From NCBI GenBank assembly GCA_018389105.1, contig JACATO010000624.1, positions 1,116,001 through 1,180,000 on the forward strand: a stretch of 64,000 nucleotides of DNA, given 5' to 3'. The stretch's first letter is position 1. The number at the start of each line of letters is the position of its first letter. Origin of the DNA: Nautilus pompilius. Lineage: Eukaryota; Mollusca; Cephalopoda; Nautilida; Nautilidae. Below, piece after piece: positions 13,057-27,406 of the stretch. Made by a program: the position numbers and the translations under genes. The notes under the pieces were generated by a model. The model worked only from the letters and a program-made list of their open reading frames with translations, did not search any database and had not been told where the DNA came from.

Positions 13057-16000
13057 TAACAAACGCGAGCAAAAAACTTAGCGACCTGTTTAATCTTATT
13101 TTTTAATGAATTCTGACATTTTATTTCCTCGTTCAGATACGTGTTTGTTGTTATTCTCAAACAGCTTGTGAAAAATAGCAGAAAATCATTTTTTTTTTAA
13201 ATTTAATTAATGAATTTTCTCACCGAATCACACAGATTCTTATCGTCTAACTGTTTGGTTAACAGTCAAATTAGGTGCGTCCATAACGTAATTGATCTAT
13301 GTGTATAAAACCCAACATCAGTAAACGCTATTCCACAACATTGCTTAGTACAAAATCGCAGAAAGGTACACCGTAAAGTCTGTTTCAGGATATCGTAGCT
13401 GGAATATATAAAAGATTTTAAAAGCAATAACGAATGACTTTTAAAATTCAATAAAACACGTTATCCTTTTAACAGTCTTGAAGTCGTTGCAATCAAGTTC
13501 CAGACATTTACGAACACTTTATTAAGAACTGTACAGAAGTGTGCTGTTGTGATTGTATAGTAAACCGCAGATGTCTGTTAATATATAAGTTACTTTTAAT
13601 TCAGTACGTAAAATTGGTCACTATATATTAACATAATGCCAAGTTATTTCCGTAATTTTTCTACTTTATATTTAGTAAAGTGCGGAAAGGTTTGTTGTTT
13701 TTTATCTCTTGCATAAGAAAAGTATTAAAGTAAAGAATAATAATAATAATTTGCTTAGCTTACATTTAGTTAAGATCTAGATAAATCGGTATCTTACCTT
13801 GTGTTCGTATCGGAGATCGTTTGAGTGCGATAAACGTCCGAATTAGTGCTCAGTAAGTTTAAACTTAACAACAGAGAGGTACCAACCAAATCCTTTGTTT
13901 GGGCATTAAGTTGTTAATCCATGGTAAAGCACTAAGTGAATTGGCCAAGCGTATTTTGTCGGATAGTTCTGATCACACGCGAACGGTTGTATTGCCGAGT
14001 GATGCTACATTATCGATTGCAGTAAACAGTATTTCGCGAATCAGTCTCAGCCGCTACACAACGTGTATCGCCTAGAAACAATCTGGAAAATATCGTGCGC
14101 AGATGTTTTGCTATTTTGTTTTTTTTTTCGTTTAAAGGTGCTTCGATGCTCTTTAGACTCGTGAAATACTAGTTCAGCTAGAGAAGGTAAGTTTGTGGCA
14201 CCTTCCATAATTTCTCTCTATCCACCATTTTTTTTTAAAAAGGCGATAATTTTCCTAATTATATTTTCAGAGATTTTCGTGACTGGTGAACTACGCTTCC
14301 ATGGCAACGCGATAAAATGCGGTCGTTTCGACTGTTGGAAATTTCTCGCATTACCAAATTTAAACTGAGAAAAGATTTCAGAAGGCAGAGTTTGAAGTCA
14401 GGGTTAGAGTTTCTCAGCAAATACTAATGAGGTTAATCCAGCGTACAGTCTTTTTTATCGAGTAATCGTTTCTCAGATATCAGCAGCTTAGATTTAAAAT
14501 TAAAAATATATACAAATAAAAGAATAATAATCCTTTCTTTTGGTCACTAAATCTGTACAAAGCAAAAGGCAGGCGACGGACCAATAACAGTATAACACGT
14601 CAATGTCCGCATTAGGTTCTCTTCTGCTATAGTTCTTATAATAATGTACTAGCTGGCAGAAGTTTTATAATGAGAGTGGAATCATTAAAAAGAAGAAACA
14701 ATTTAAATATTATTTTTAATATCTGGAGATGTTGCGAAATAGTTCTTTAATTCCAGTGTAACTCGTTCCGTTTCTGAAACCAGGATAAGTTTTGAACAGA
14801 AAAGTACTCGCCATGCAACATCGAAAAACGCCAGGACCTATTTTCCATAGTAACAGCAACCGATGCAATGGCCAGGCTTGCTTATTTATCTGGATATGTA
14901 ACTGATCTGGACATTATTCTCCCAGTTATTGAGTTTCTGAATATTTCCATTTTTTAGATGACAAATTAAAAGAAAGCAGTTGCATGATACTAAACCAGCT
15001 TTGGAGCTCATAGTGAACGCCCAACCAGCAACACTGAAGGAACCTCGCTAGAAACTCCGTCCAATCTCGAAAGACGGAAGTTTGCATTTAAGAGATTACA
15101 GGGTTATATTTGCTTACGTGTACCTCTTGTTTTCTTTTTTTTATTATGGTAACAACGCTGTAATTTTGCAAGTCCCAAACAAAGTGTTCATGAAGGATCT
15201 CTAACAAGCTCTGTATATCATCTGAATTTTAGGGAGTTCTTCATAATTGTCCATCTTTTAAATATTTAATCTTCCATATCGTAAATATTACATTAAATTA
15301 CAGTAAGATTTTGTTGTTTTGAAGTAAACATTACAGTAAAGAGAATGCAAACAGTTTTTGTAATGTTTATTTTTGTGCAGAATCCAGCTTTCGTCACTAA
15401 TTATCCTTGCACGTGACAAGATAAATCAAAAATGAAATGCCACACTAGAAGGGTGCTGCGGAGTAACAAAGGATTTTTCAATGACGTCGTTATCCTTTTA
15501 GTGTATTATAAGGTTGTTAACTATTTCTAAACTTACTTTTAAAAAGAGGGCGCTAACTTTAGTGCAGAGTAAAACCTTAAAAATTTATATGTACGTTAAA
15601 TTTCATGTTGCTCAGATTTACGAATATTTTTTTTTTTACCTTGTTTGAAAGGAATACAACCACAAATGTCGGCGGCTAATGTGTTATGATTGGATTTTTA
15701 AACTCTGATGCTATTTTTATAGTTTTATTAACAAACACAGAGAGAAAAATCGCTTTACTTCGTTTGCGAAGTTGAACTATTAAGCGACTTCCGCTAAATG
15801 GAACATCTCTGACCTGGAGAAAAAAGCAAGCCAAAATACAAGTAGTGATTGATAAGAGCAACTATTTATTTTATGGAGTCTATGCTACAGAAACTAAGCA
15901 GTTTTGCTCCTTTGCATCAACTAAAAGCTCGCTGTCTTTAGCGCAGTAAACGGTCACAATGATCGGTGCCCGCCTCATTGAATGTAACCCAACAAAGAAA

Positions 16001-16580
16001 CAGTTTTCGTGTGTGCGCGAGCGCACAAGTTTTTCAACAGAACTGGATGTTCACTACCAAGTTTGAGAAATGTGTCAAACACCACAAAATTGCGTTAACC
16101 CTTGCAATTCTGTCATTCATAATAACGTAATTGAAAGGACAGAAAAACGCCGCAGCGTTTTGGTTATTTATTTCCGAACCCGCAGACACATGTATGAAAA
16201 AGAAATCGCTACCATATTTCATTGATTGAATCCTTTGTCCTTTTAAATACAGCACGAGTCGTCCATGCATGTAAAACGACACACGTTTTAAAGGCCACAG
16301 GTACCAATAAATATACTATTTCATATATTATAATTTAATACATTTTCTTAAGAGTAACTAAACTGTAAAATGTTGATCAGAATAACCAACAGGTGGAAGG
16401 GAATGGAAAAAACTTGGATTTCGATTGACAAGGTTTATATTGTACGGAAACAAACCGGAATCCGGACTTTATGTATAAGTTTACAACTAGCTTTCATTAA
16501 ATAAATTCCAAACTTTTTATTAAGTCAATCTTTCAGGATTTTTTCAAAAGAAAAAGACCAAAATAATTAGCATTAATATC
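13057..16580. other. AT-rich stretch with no recognisable gene
   Basis: No believable coding frame; a short (AAT)n run sits near 13738-13750. Nothing resembling transposase, reverse transcriptase or structural RNA was seen. Confidence 0.5.
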
Positions 16581-16770
<190 letters not shown>

Positions 16771-19700
16771 ACGCCTTGAGCGTTATAGCTAATGGGCGAC
16801 AGTTCGCTTTACACTGAATTCAGCCTTCTATAGCGACAAAAAGTAGATTGCCGGCACGTTTCCTATAGTAAATAAGCGAATTCTGAACTCGGAGATACAA
16901 CATGACAATTATTTTCACGCCAACCTGATTCTCCTCTATAGTTTTTGTTAACGTGGTCAGAAAAGTTCTGTCAGACAAACAAACCACTTGACCGTGAGAC
17001 CTAATCCTCCGTCCATCTCCGTGGATTTGTATGGAGAAGCACGAACCTGATCGTGCGCCTCCATCTGCATGCAGAGATTTCGTCTCCAGATACGCGAGTC
17101 TCTTGCAGCTGCTTTACTTCTGGAAACAGCTGCACCGTAAGACAGTATTGATAAAAATGCACGAAAATCAACGAGGATGGTAAATCTAAATAAATAAATA
17201 GATATGCAAAAACAAATCTTCACGATGGTGGCTGCTTAGCTATACTCAACAGCGCGATTTACCTTTTATTTTAATTCTCCTCTTCTGCTATCACTGAGAG
17301 TACTGAACGGTTATCGAACGAGAAATAAAAGGTGAAAAGAAATTTATTTATAAAAAAACAGGAAATCTGTTTTTTTATTTTTGTATTAAGTTTGGAACCT
17401 CAGACCAGTAAGGCGCACTGGGTGTAAATGCGTTTGGAATGTGCTAGCAAATATCGTGTAAAGTTCATCTTTACTAGTAAATTACAAGTAAAGGTGAAGG
17501 TTTCATATCCTCGCTGTGTCTGCAGAATATTCTCTCGTGTAAAAATGCTAAGAGTTTTAATCATCGAACGTAAAATTTTGCTTGACAGCGCGGTAATCCA
17601 TTGGTTAGTATAACTGTCGATAAACCAGTTTCCATCCATATCCAAGCAGGGCTTATTGTCTTTCTTCGCCAGCCGGCTGTATTGGTTTTATTCCACGTCT
17701 AAAAATAAATTGAAAATCCACCTGTCACTTGCTCTTTACTGGTTCTTAAAAATCCAAACAATTAAAATGCGGCATTTACACGATATTTACCATCTTTCAT
17801 ATTCTAAATCAGAATTTTGTTGAGAGGAACAGACAAAAATAATTTTTCTCAATAAAAGAAAACGAAGACCTTGAAAACGTTCACCGTCTCACATCCATGA
17901 TGAAAAGTTATTCTGTTGTTTCAGATTGCATATATTCGCAGTCAGGTGTCATGGAAATCAATAACAACAAAATAGTGAAAGCAGTAGTTTTTGTTGTGCT
18001 TAGAAGTAAAAGAAGATTGCTAAGCATTCGTTCGGTCAATGAGGGCATATGGTAGTATTGTCAAATATGGTACCTTTTTTCTGTTTATACTCGCTGAGTT
18101 GCAAAATGAATTACTTTTCTTTCAAGTAAAATGACACTTGTCCAATAAACACTTCGATAATGTCATACTGCCGGATTTTAGACCGGCAAGACTTGTAGGA
18201 CTCAGGTACTAGTTTTTATATAAAATGCTGTAGTATCGTTTCAGTCGGAGCGCTGTAGTCTTTAAAATCTAAAACATGTTTAATTCTAGCTGTTTGTTTG
18301 CTACAGCTCAAGCACTAAATCAATCGTCTTCGATTTTTAACAAGAAAAATATGTTACTTCAGGTATCAATAATATTCACAGGTGATACTGCTGGTGCTAG
18401 CATTTTTCTCCTCTTTACAGAATCGTTAGTGCTTCTAAAATCTTTGTAAAGACAATCAAAATACTTTTACCGAATATTAAAAAAGAGTAAAATCATCAAA
18501 CTTATGTAATGCATTTTGTTGTTAGCTTATTCCCTGAGTTATCTCCCCCCCTGCAAAAAAGGTGAGGTTCCATTACGATGATCCATTATTACTTATGTTA
18601 GTGTCGAGAATAATCTGGCGCTATGATGAATGAATTTACAAAGATGTTTACGATGACAACTTTTCAAAATAAATACTAGCTAAAAAGGAAAATAAGTTAT
18701 CGCTTTAATACAGTAGTTTGATGAATATTAATTACTAAGGTCTCTTTTAAGAAAAACATAAAGAAAGAAAAACATTAAATTACTCAAATTTTCTCTGTTA
18801 ATGATTTAAGTTTCATTTTTACAATGTAGCACGGAGAAGCAATACGTTACTCTGTAATTAGGGATGCTTTAAATCGCGTCCGAGAGATTGCTTTCATAAT
18901 AATTGGAATACTCGTCAATGTGATTTTCTCCATGATTTATATCCCGTCATCGACACCGCTATGAAATAGAAAAAAATAGGGAGATAGACTCATCTTTTTT
19001 TTACAACCTGTTACCTCTAGCGGTCAATAGGATATTTCCAAGGTTGGCGGAATCTAGTAAATGGCGATTAAAAGCCTGAACCATATACCTCCAACTTTTA
19101 TTTCGCTGACGTGGATAATCAGCATCGAGTCATTTGTTTTTTTTAGAGATGAGGGGGTAACAGATGCACACTGATTTATATATATTGCCACACCCACCAT
19201 ACGGAGTTTACAACCCGCAGTGACCGCCAAATGCTTTTCAGCTCTTACAGCACGAGGTTTATTTGTCCTACGACTCTTGCACAGGAATTCTGACTGATTT
19301 CGAGATAAAACCTTTGGTAACAGATCTTAAGAAAACTGTTGCTTTTTCCAGTGGACAGACCTCTTGCACCATCGCGCTTTTGTTTGATAAATAAATGACT
19401 CTCATTTGTCAGTTATACGTAGAGCTACTCCTTTCGCATTAAGGTTTACGTTTCATTTTCCGAAAACTACCGAGGGTTTACGACATTTTGATATTTACAA
19501 TTTTAGACAGATAATTCTTGCCCTTTTCTTTTTCAAAAGGTTCCTTAATGCCAGGCTTTTAGAATCGTTTTAAGACACTTATTTTAAATAAACGTAAAAA
19601 TTAAATACAATGTTAACATAACAATAACAATATTTATTTAGGCAATCACTTCGCGAAAAATCTTTATATAGTACATTTTAAATTTTTATTTAAAATTGAG

Positions 19701-20090
19701 ATGAGTGCATATGGATATGTGACGCTTTATAATATTGACAAAATTTAACAAACTAAATTTAATTTTTCGTCAAGGAGACGACGAAACTTAAGCGCAGATT
19801 AGTTATTGATCCAATAAAACACAAAGTACTCAAAATACAAACTTCATAACTATATCTTGGAAAGGTCAGTTGTCATTTTTTTTACTTCCGCTTTAAACCT
19901 ACTGTTTACAATTTTTTTCCACTTTAAATTTTGAAAAGCATATATAATAAATTAGTTTAATTTAGCCTTTTTTACACTGTATCGAAGTTTCGACGTCAGG
20001 ATTATTTATTTATCGCTTCATCATGACGGCACTTTTTCATATTTAGCAATAATTGTTAGTTTAAAAGTCTAATTTCCGTGGAAGATTGGG
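16771..20090. other. Stretch with no recognisable gene
   Basis: Mostly AT-rich. A slightly GC-richer spot at 16950-17230 carries an 88-codon minus-strand frame with no recognised similarity. A run of C is present near 18545. Nothing else was supported. Confidence 0.45.
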
Positions 20091-20720
20091 ATGTGGCACG
20101 TGATGTTATAATTTCTGTGTGAAATCTCGCGGTAAAATAAAATTAAGCGATGCTTTCCCCACCGAACAGTGATTTTCTTCCTAGGGCCGACGTCAGCAAC
20201 ATCTCCGCTCTCATTTATCAAGGAGCCGTGGGTACGACAGGTGAACGTTTGAGAGCATTTTCAGATTCACTAAATTCCCGCGGTGGTGGTGGTGGTGGTG
20301 ATCCGGTGCTCACTTCTCACGTGAGCGGCTCGGTGGGGTAGGGTTTCTTCCCGTTTTTTTCTACTCCCTATCAGGCTGTACGAGTTTTCTCCGGTTTCCG
20401 CCTTGATTTAAAAAAAAAATGTAGAACACTACTAGGGATTTTTCCAGGCTTGGCGCCGACCCTGTCCGCCCGACAGCGGTTACTAGCAGACTGTTATGGT
20501 TTTTTGTGCTCTTTCATTAGAACTGTCTGTCTTGTAGACGCTAGAGATCGTCAAGGAAAACAGGTTAGCGTGGAGATGGAAAAACTCTGTTCATTCGAAA
20601 TCTTATTCCTAGATGCTGTGAAAAAAGGCGAGCTGGCCGACGTACTGTCACAAGATGAACGATTGACCAGACCTACGTGAAGTCTCAGTCACGCTACAAA
20701 TCCGATGGTCTTCGGTTAAC
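20090..20720. other. CpG-rich patch, possible host exon or promoter
   Basis: GC and CpG content rise sharply here relative to the flanks. The patch holds two CACGTG E-boxes (20097-20102 and within 20315-20325, the latter in the palindrome TCACGTGA), a (GGT)n run at about 20282-20300, and a 76-codon plus-strand frame from about 20450 that begins after a plausible splice acceptor (TTTTTCCAG, ending near 20446) and contains an internal CAG|GTTAGC donor-like site. The translated residues (for example LSARQRLLADCYGF) match no family I know. It may be a regulatory island, a true exon, or an old insertion that kept higher GC. Confidence 0.3.
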
Positions 20721-21249
20721 GTAAGAAGAGCGTGCGGGACTGGAACACAAGAAAGCAAGAAATTTAATGCGGTTTGGGATGATGAATGAAGCCAACCACA
20801 ATTCTTTTCGTCCATTCTTTCTAGCCCCCCAAAAAAACACTACCGAATTGCGGGAAACAAAGAATGGCCGTTTTTTGAACAATTTGCAAATCTGGAGACA
20901 TTTTATGACATTATAGTTCGTCATATTATTTGCATCTTTATAATGGTCTGGTCAACACTTCCATTTAATAGTCTCTGTTCTTCAACCAAAAATAGTATAT
21001 GTTTACATACTTTTTGTCGACTGCCATAGGTGATTTTCTTTGTTTCTTAACAAAGTAAAGATGCGTTTTCGCCCAGTATTCATGTTGTGATCATTTATTG
21101 GCTTTAATAATTAAATCCCAACGTGTAATTTTCTTAGTTTGTCTGTGATTAGAATGATTCAGCTTACCTATTTATACGAAACTTTTTAAAATTTTAGATA
21201 TGTAATGATAAACAGGAAAAAAATTTTTTTTGATAACGAGTGAACTATT
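20721..21249. other. Short stretch with no recognisable gene
   Basis: AT-rich sequence between two GC-richer patches. Nothing supported. Confidence 0.45.
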
Positions 21250-21718
21250 TCAATGGAAAGCCATTTTATTAAAATGCTGTACTGATATCGCTTCAACTAT
21301 TTCGCCATATAAGTAAATTGACACCCAGAGACTTAAATAGATGCCACAATGTTCATGGATAATGTTAGAACATATACCTGGGTAATTAGATGAACGTAGA
21401 AGCCAGCAGAACATCTCCAAGGCAATGAATCTTTCGTTGTCGACTGCTAACAAGCCATTCTCCCAGTCGAAATAAAGGGCGAGGAGATCTTTCAAATGTG
21501 TTTCGGACCGGACGCCAAAAAGATAGAAGGAAAACTTGGGGTGTGTGAAATGCGCAGATCTGAACCCAACACTTGGCTGTAAATGTAGCGTAATACGTAA
21601 AGGTATCCACGAGAGAGATATCAGATTTATCTCCACAGTATTGGGTGGATACCATGGAAAACGCAAATCATTCCTCACCCCACGCAATGTCAGTCGTCCA
21701 CTGCAATGGACAGCGTAG
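21250..21718 (-). other. Longest non-repeat open frame on the minus strand, candidate exon of unknown function
   Basis: A minus-strand frame of about 145 codons is open from near 21700 to 21250, unusual for DNA this AT-rich. It lies in a locally GC-richer block. A possible acceptor (CCATTGCAG) lies just upstream near 21708 and a good donor-like site, CCCAG|GTATAT, follows the residues LRSSNYPG near 21375. If both are real, the exon would run about 21707-21380. The residues (for example ALYFDWENGLLAVDNERF) are not recognised. An 89-codon frame overlaps it in another phase, so chance openness from raised GC is a serious alternative. Confidence 0.25.
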
Positions 21719-24300
21719 ACGCTCCGTGCCCTCCTGTCTTTCGGAAATATGCAGATTTTTTAAATTTGATTCTCCGTTTTCACATTTCTCAGATAATAGG
21801 CGTTTATGAGTGTGACGTCGTCCAGTACAGACATTTTTAATGAGCAACCTGCAAGTTACGACAAAATATGGCGGTCGATCTGTGACGGTGCGTAGCGGGA
21901 TAAGCTACAGGACAGTCTCAGCTTGCGGTCTACAAAAGAACTGTAGCTTCTTCCGGAACCATATTCTCCGAGATGCCTGCCTACCTATGCTAGTGATAAT
22001 CTGTTTAAAGTAAACATTTCTATAGATGTGCGTCAATCTCGATCTTGCATGCAACACAAAAATGAAGGCTAAGCCAATCACCGGAAAATGCACTTTGATT
22101 ATTCCTATCTATCTTTGAATAGTCGCTGCGAAAGTATTCCCGTAAATCCACTTCCTGAGACTTCCTAATATGGATTTTGTGCCAGGAATAGGCTGCAACC
22201 TCACAAATCAGGACTGGCGATCTAGTCTCCGCAAAGTACCAGCGTGATGCTACCAAGGATAAAGCACAGGGTATCAGCACAAAGTATTACCTCGACTCAT
22301 ATGTTGCCAATGCAATGTATGGTTCCAGAATAAGCAGGTTGTCTTTGAAATGTTGATATTTGTTTAATTATGTCAAGTATTTACATACATATCTATGTTA
22401 TTCTTATATTATTTTATTATATATTAGTATTATTATTATTAGAACAAAAATAATAAATAGCTTTACTTGTTTTTTTTCTTTAAGAACTCGTTTCAACTTT
22501 AAAAAAAATAATCCAAGCTCTTTCTTTGTTATTGATGCTTGTAATATATTGTATAAACAGGTATAAAAGAAATAAAACGTTTAGATAAAAACTGTAGAGA
22601 ATTACTACACGTTTTTCACATGGATATCGGCCTACTGTTTCATGAGCTGAGTAAATAGCCAATGAAATATCTGGTTATTTTTAGATGTATACTTAAAGAA
22701 TTATTTTAAGAAACAACATCAAGTGATCATACTAAAGATTGCATTACCGCTGACTTATGGCCTACTAACTGCCATTCCTACGTATACTAGTTTTTATGTA
22801 GAATTTAGAAACCAGTTGTGCTTCTTTAAAACACTACTCTATTAATCACTCATTGGTCTCACATCAGATGCAACTAAAGACTAGAAGCTCGAGGGAGTCG
22901 TCCTTGAAAGACTCTGCATCTTATTAGTTAAATCCCTCCCAATTAAATAATACACCTTCGGTGCTCTTTTAAATCAAGAGCCCAGCTCAAATGTCAAGAT
23001 CCTTTGACAAATTATCCCAAAATCGTAATTTGGTCAAGTTATCTTCAGGGTGTTATTTCCCGACTACGGGATAGTGCACAATGAATTATTCTAGTGGTTG
23101 TTTAAAACGCAGATCGATTAGCAAATCTCTGAACTTAAGTTTCCGAAAATGATTGTAAGCGAGAAAGAAGTTTATCGCTAGCACAAAGAATCTCTTTTTA
23201 TGGAGGTTGATTCGAGAACAAATTCACAAACCGGTTAAAAGCATTTTTGTAACTAGTTTACGTTTTATGTACTGTAGAGTCGAGTCAATCATGAGTACCT
23301 ATTTATTGTTCACTTTCCCACATTCATTGACACTTAACCGCCATAGCAGAGCAATCTGTTAATTTAAAACAATACTTTTAAGCTAAGTGTAAAAGATAAA
23401 ATAAGCATTAACCTTAGTTAATAAAATTCTTTCAAGACGACTTTAGTGAGTTTTATGGTAAAACAAAAAGTTTACTTCCTAATGGACGTACAACAGAGAA
23501 CTGGTTAGTCTGAGAGAAGAGTTAGTTTCTTGTGTTTCGATTTTTCAGTAAATAAAAAACAATAAAAAACAATCTAAATTAGATTTCGAAATAAAATGGT
23601 TACCCTTTTAAGATTATTAAGATCAAAATTTATAGAAATTTTTATTATTGTTAGCAAAAATTCATTTTAAATCAAACAAAAATCAATCGCAGTTCTATAC
23701 TGTTGTATTGATATTTACCTAAAATAACAAATAACACATTTACATTTATTTTGCTGAAATGAAATCAGATTCAGGCTAAATGGAATACATAGATTTCGTA
23801 AGGACATCTGCGGTCATGAGCACTACTATTGACAGACTACATTTTCGGATCGCTTTTTTGATCAACATCACATTAGGCCATATATGCTAACTTCTGTTTC
23901 ATCTTTAGCGCTAATCACAAAATGTACAGGCTTGGTGTCAACTTATGTTGATTAACACAAACTGTTTTTTAACGTATTAATCTTTTTTTACTTATTTTCC
24001 AGGTAAAAGAGTAAATAACGGCGATTCTTTCATTTTTGTTTCGGTATACTTCTTTGTGTAAATCACTGAGGAAAAGAAGACTTGCCGTTTTGGGACTGAG
24101 AAAATCGGGAAAGGGTTGGTAGCCCAAACTTGACATTACACACGAATTTCTCACAGGAGTAGGATAACCGTCAATTTTAAGCAGGTACGAAGGCAGAACA
24201 TGGAACAGACTTACTTATAATAAACGCATAAGCATAAGAATCTATAGATTGTGTGTAGTGATGCCACGGTATTCCCCCCTTGGTTTTTTTACGACTCCAT
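21719..24300. other. Stretch with no recognisable gene
   Basis: Mixed AT-rich sequence. Short frames at 21905-22280 (62 and 86 codons, minus) overlap in different phases and look like chance. No repeat family recognised. Confidence 0.45.
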
Positions 24301-24342
24301 ATTGTTGGGCGGTTGGTGGACACTCAATACCGGGCTTATTAA

Positions 24343-24770
24343 TTAACTTTCATGTAAATGTGACAGTATCTTTCGCAGCATATTGATGTCACAATAGACA
24401 GGGAAGCGAGAACGTATCCTTCTACAGATCAGCCAAACCCAGTAAGTTGTGGATTGCGGCCGCGTGACGGGCAAACCAAAGCTAAATGTCACACGGGAAC
24501 CAACCGAATACCACAGGATCTGCAGTGCAGGTTTTTCATCTAATGCAAGTTCTAAAGTTATTACAGTTGCCCTGAAATAATTCAGTATTATATATAAGAC
24601 ACCTGGTTTCTTGTAATGAGTAACATTGACGGCAGACAGTCGGGCCACTAAGGAACAGAATACTAATATTGGACCTAGTGTGTTGGCCACCACCACTACA
24701 ATCACTGTCAGCGGCAGCTCGTTAAATATTAATATAAATAATATTATGCTGAAACTAAATTAAGCTCTGT
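24343..24770 (-). other. Candidate exon with a hydrophobic segment, unknown family
   Basis: A minus-strand frame stays open from just after a splice-acceptor-like TTTAGTTTCAG (near 24755) to a stop at 24343, about 137 codons. The start is hydrophobic, IVVVVANTLGPILVFCSL, like a membrane helix, followed by an alternating polar-hydrophobic region and a basic tail (LICRRIRSRFPVYC). I do not recognise the family. The codon make-up is less AT-biased than the flanks. It could be a terminal exon of a membrane protein, a fossil fragment or a chance frame. Confidence 0.22.
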
Positions 24771-27373
24771 TATTTAGTGCACAAACATTACACAGTCATG
24801 TAGAATATTCCATAGACCTGGTTATTCACCAGTGACTGAGTAAATTATACAAAATGTAAAAAGTAACATTTTAAAATAGAATTATGTTATCACAAACTGT
24901 ACCTTTTGTCGGTATAGATACACTGTTTAATTTAATTACAACCATCATTTTGTTTTATGATTTCCATGGAGCTTTACATGATTTATTTTTATTACATTTT
25001 ATAGGAAAACAATTTGACAGCCTTTGTCACCCAACTAAGCATTTTCATATTGTTAGTTATTTTTTAAATTATTTTTACATGTATCTTCAAGTTGTACTCA
25101 AAATAAATTGTTGTAAAGTCATAAATCTTAGTTAATTCATTCAAATGAGTGGAATTTGAAAAATATCTGGTATCACTCATCTTTGAAAATTATTAATTAT
25201 CGCATGAAATCACCTTATCAATTTCTTGTTATTTATTGGAGTTAATTTCAATTTCAGCAGCACGAATGTGGCTTTCAAAAGAAATAAGATACCTGCAGAG
25301 CATCATGTAAAACACAAGTGCCCATGAGTTCATTAACCTGTAGTGCTAACGGTCATTAAATTTTGATTTTGGTGTAGGTGAAATGGTACAGAGTTCATGA
25401 CTGGCTTGAGTGAACAGTGAGCCATTTTTTATGCTGGTGACAGAGACGATCTCTGTGTATGGGCTTATTTTATAAGAAGGCGAAGCCTAACTGGAACATA
25501 CCAGTCGATATACAATAAATGAGAGAGCGGTACCTGTTAAAAGTGAATTTTCTCTATCGAATTTATATAAAATATTTACACGAATGCTGATAGGTTGCTC
25601 ATAAATTGTCACTTTCACCTCAATAACAAAAGAATATAAAGTCAAAAACTGTTTTGGTTTACGCTGTCACATTTGCCCAGTTTTCAGATGTGTAGATTTA
25701 TATTTTTCAACAGCACAAATCAAGGAGATGAAAGCAGAACCTCACAGGTTCCATTTAGAACTATATGGTATTGTTTTACAAATTTATAATCTCTTTAATA
25801 TACCTGTTTGAATATTTACAGGTTAAATTGATGTTTTAATGATTTAACATTACGTTTAGAAAACTTACATGCCCGACGATAATGAACACTGTATTTTTAT
25901 TATGATCAAGGTTGTTAGTTTAAATAAAGTAGAGCATGGAGTATTGTTATTAAATTGGAGAGCAATAATGGCAATGGTCTGTTATGTTTATGACAGTCAA
26001 CTATGCTTTGGAATAAGTTGGCTCTCTCTGGCTCTAGGCTAGTTCGTTATTATTTTTTTAAATTATATTTTAAAAATATAGGAAAATAATGCAAATACAT
26101 ATTGAAACATTAATATGAAAAGTGTCACATGACTCGGTTTATTATGTAGTCCTATTTGTACTGATAATCTAGATTTCGGTTCAGATTCGCGAGTTTATGA
26201 TAAAGTTAAATTTGCCATAATGGTTAGGTAGGCCTAAAACTATAAAAAATATTACTTTCTTTGATTATGAAAACATAGATATAATTATCTCTGCTGCCAG
26301 TGTTGGAAATCTTGCTTAGTCTTAACACTCTTTCGTTTCTGCTGTGAGAAAACTGAATGAATCTACCGGTTTATAAGTTTTCAATGAATTGCCTTATAAT
26401 GCGAAGACTTTTGAATCTGATAGCTGTAAATATGAGTATGTTAATTGTGTTAAAGTATTTCTTAACTAAAACGTTATGTCGCTGAATTTGGAATCTTCAG
26501 CTGTGTAGAGGCATTTGCCTCTGATAAAAAATAATTTGTCATCGTATCGCTGAGAATCCGTCTACGAGTAAACATAATAAACGTGTCAAAATGCTCACGG
26601 CTTCTTGGCACTGTTCCTACAAATATGGCGGCTTAAAAATGCCGATGAACCCAATGATGTCAGCAACACATGATCCAAAGTCAAGAGATTATGCACAGTT
26701 CTCAAGTGCTAACATACTTATGCTATGAAAATACATGCACTGACTTATTCGAAATCACGATGTTAAGATTGTCATTGAGCCGCGATCTCTAATTTTTACT
26801 ACTACCAGAGATAAGCTTCCCACAGGCGCGCCCAGAATTATGACCTTACCCAATTTTATCTACTATATTGCTTTTATAGAGTAACAATTGCTGCTGCATC
26901 GATACCAGAGTTTCTTCTCGTTACTGCTGACTCCGATATCCATGACGCTGGAATTTACTTGTGACGACGCGCATGTTGACTTTTGTTGCGAGAAAGACAA
27001 GACACCATCAATATTTCTCTCCGCTGGCTCAGTCAACACAGGGAAGGGAGGACTCTGTGTCAAAGGCATTCTCTGAAGGATGCAACGACAGAACGGCTGT
27101 AGAACCGTAAAAAGGGTGAAGAAAAAGTAAGCATGAAACTGTTTGTAACAGATTCTTGCTTTTGGCTTGGAAAGTGATGTAATGTTTGATGATAGCTTTT
27201 AAAACTATACAAACTAATTTTTCGCCTATAAATGGGAAAATAAGCAGAGAGCAGTACAGTGGCATTATGATCAATATTACAGCAACATGACGCGCGGGAA
27301 AGGTACCCAAAACGTTTTCTTAAGTCATGATATAGTGGTGCCATACCCAGGATAGTTTGTTCATCAGAAACAA
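24771..27373. other. Stretch with no recognisable gene
   Basis: AT-rich. Several overlapping short frames on both strands at 26860-27310 have no recognised similarity and shadow one another. No repeat family seen. Confidence 0.45.

Positions 27374-27406
<33 letters not shown>
27374..27406. repeat. (CA)n-(TA)n compound microsatellite
   Basis: A CA run followed directly by a TA run. It extends an unrelated minus-strand frame with alternating Cys-Val residues, which should not be taken as coding. Confidence 0.95.

Noticed and set aside
16957-17223. 88-codon minus-strand frame in a slightly GC-richer spot
   Set aside because: No recognisable similarity or splice sites.
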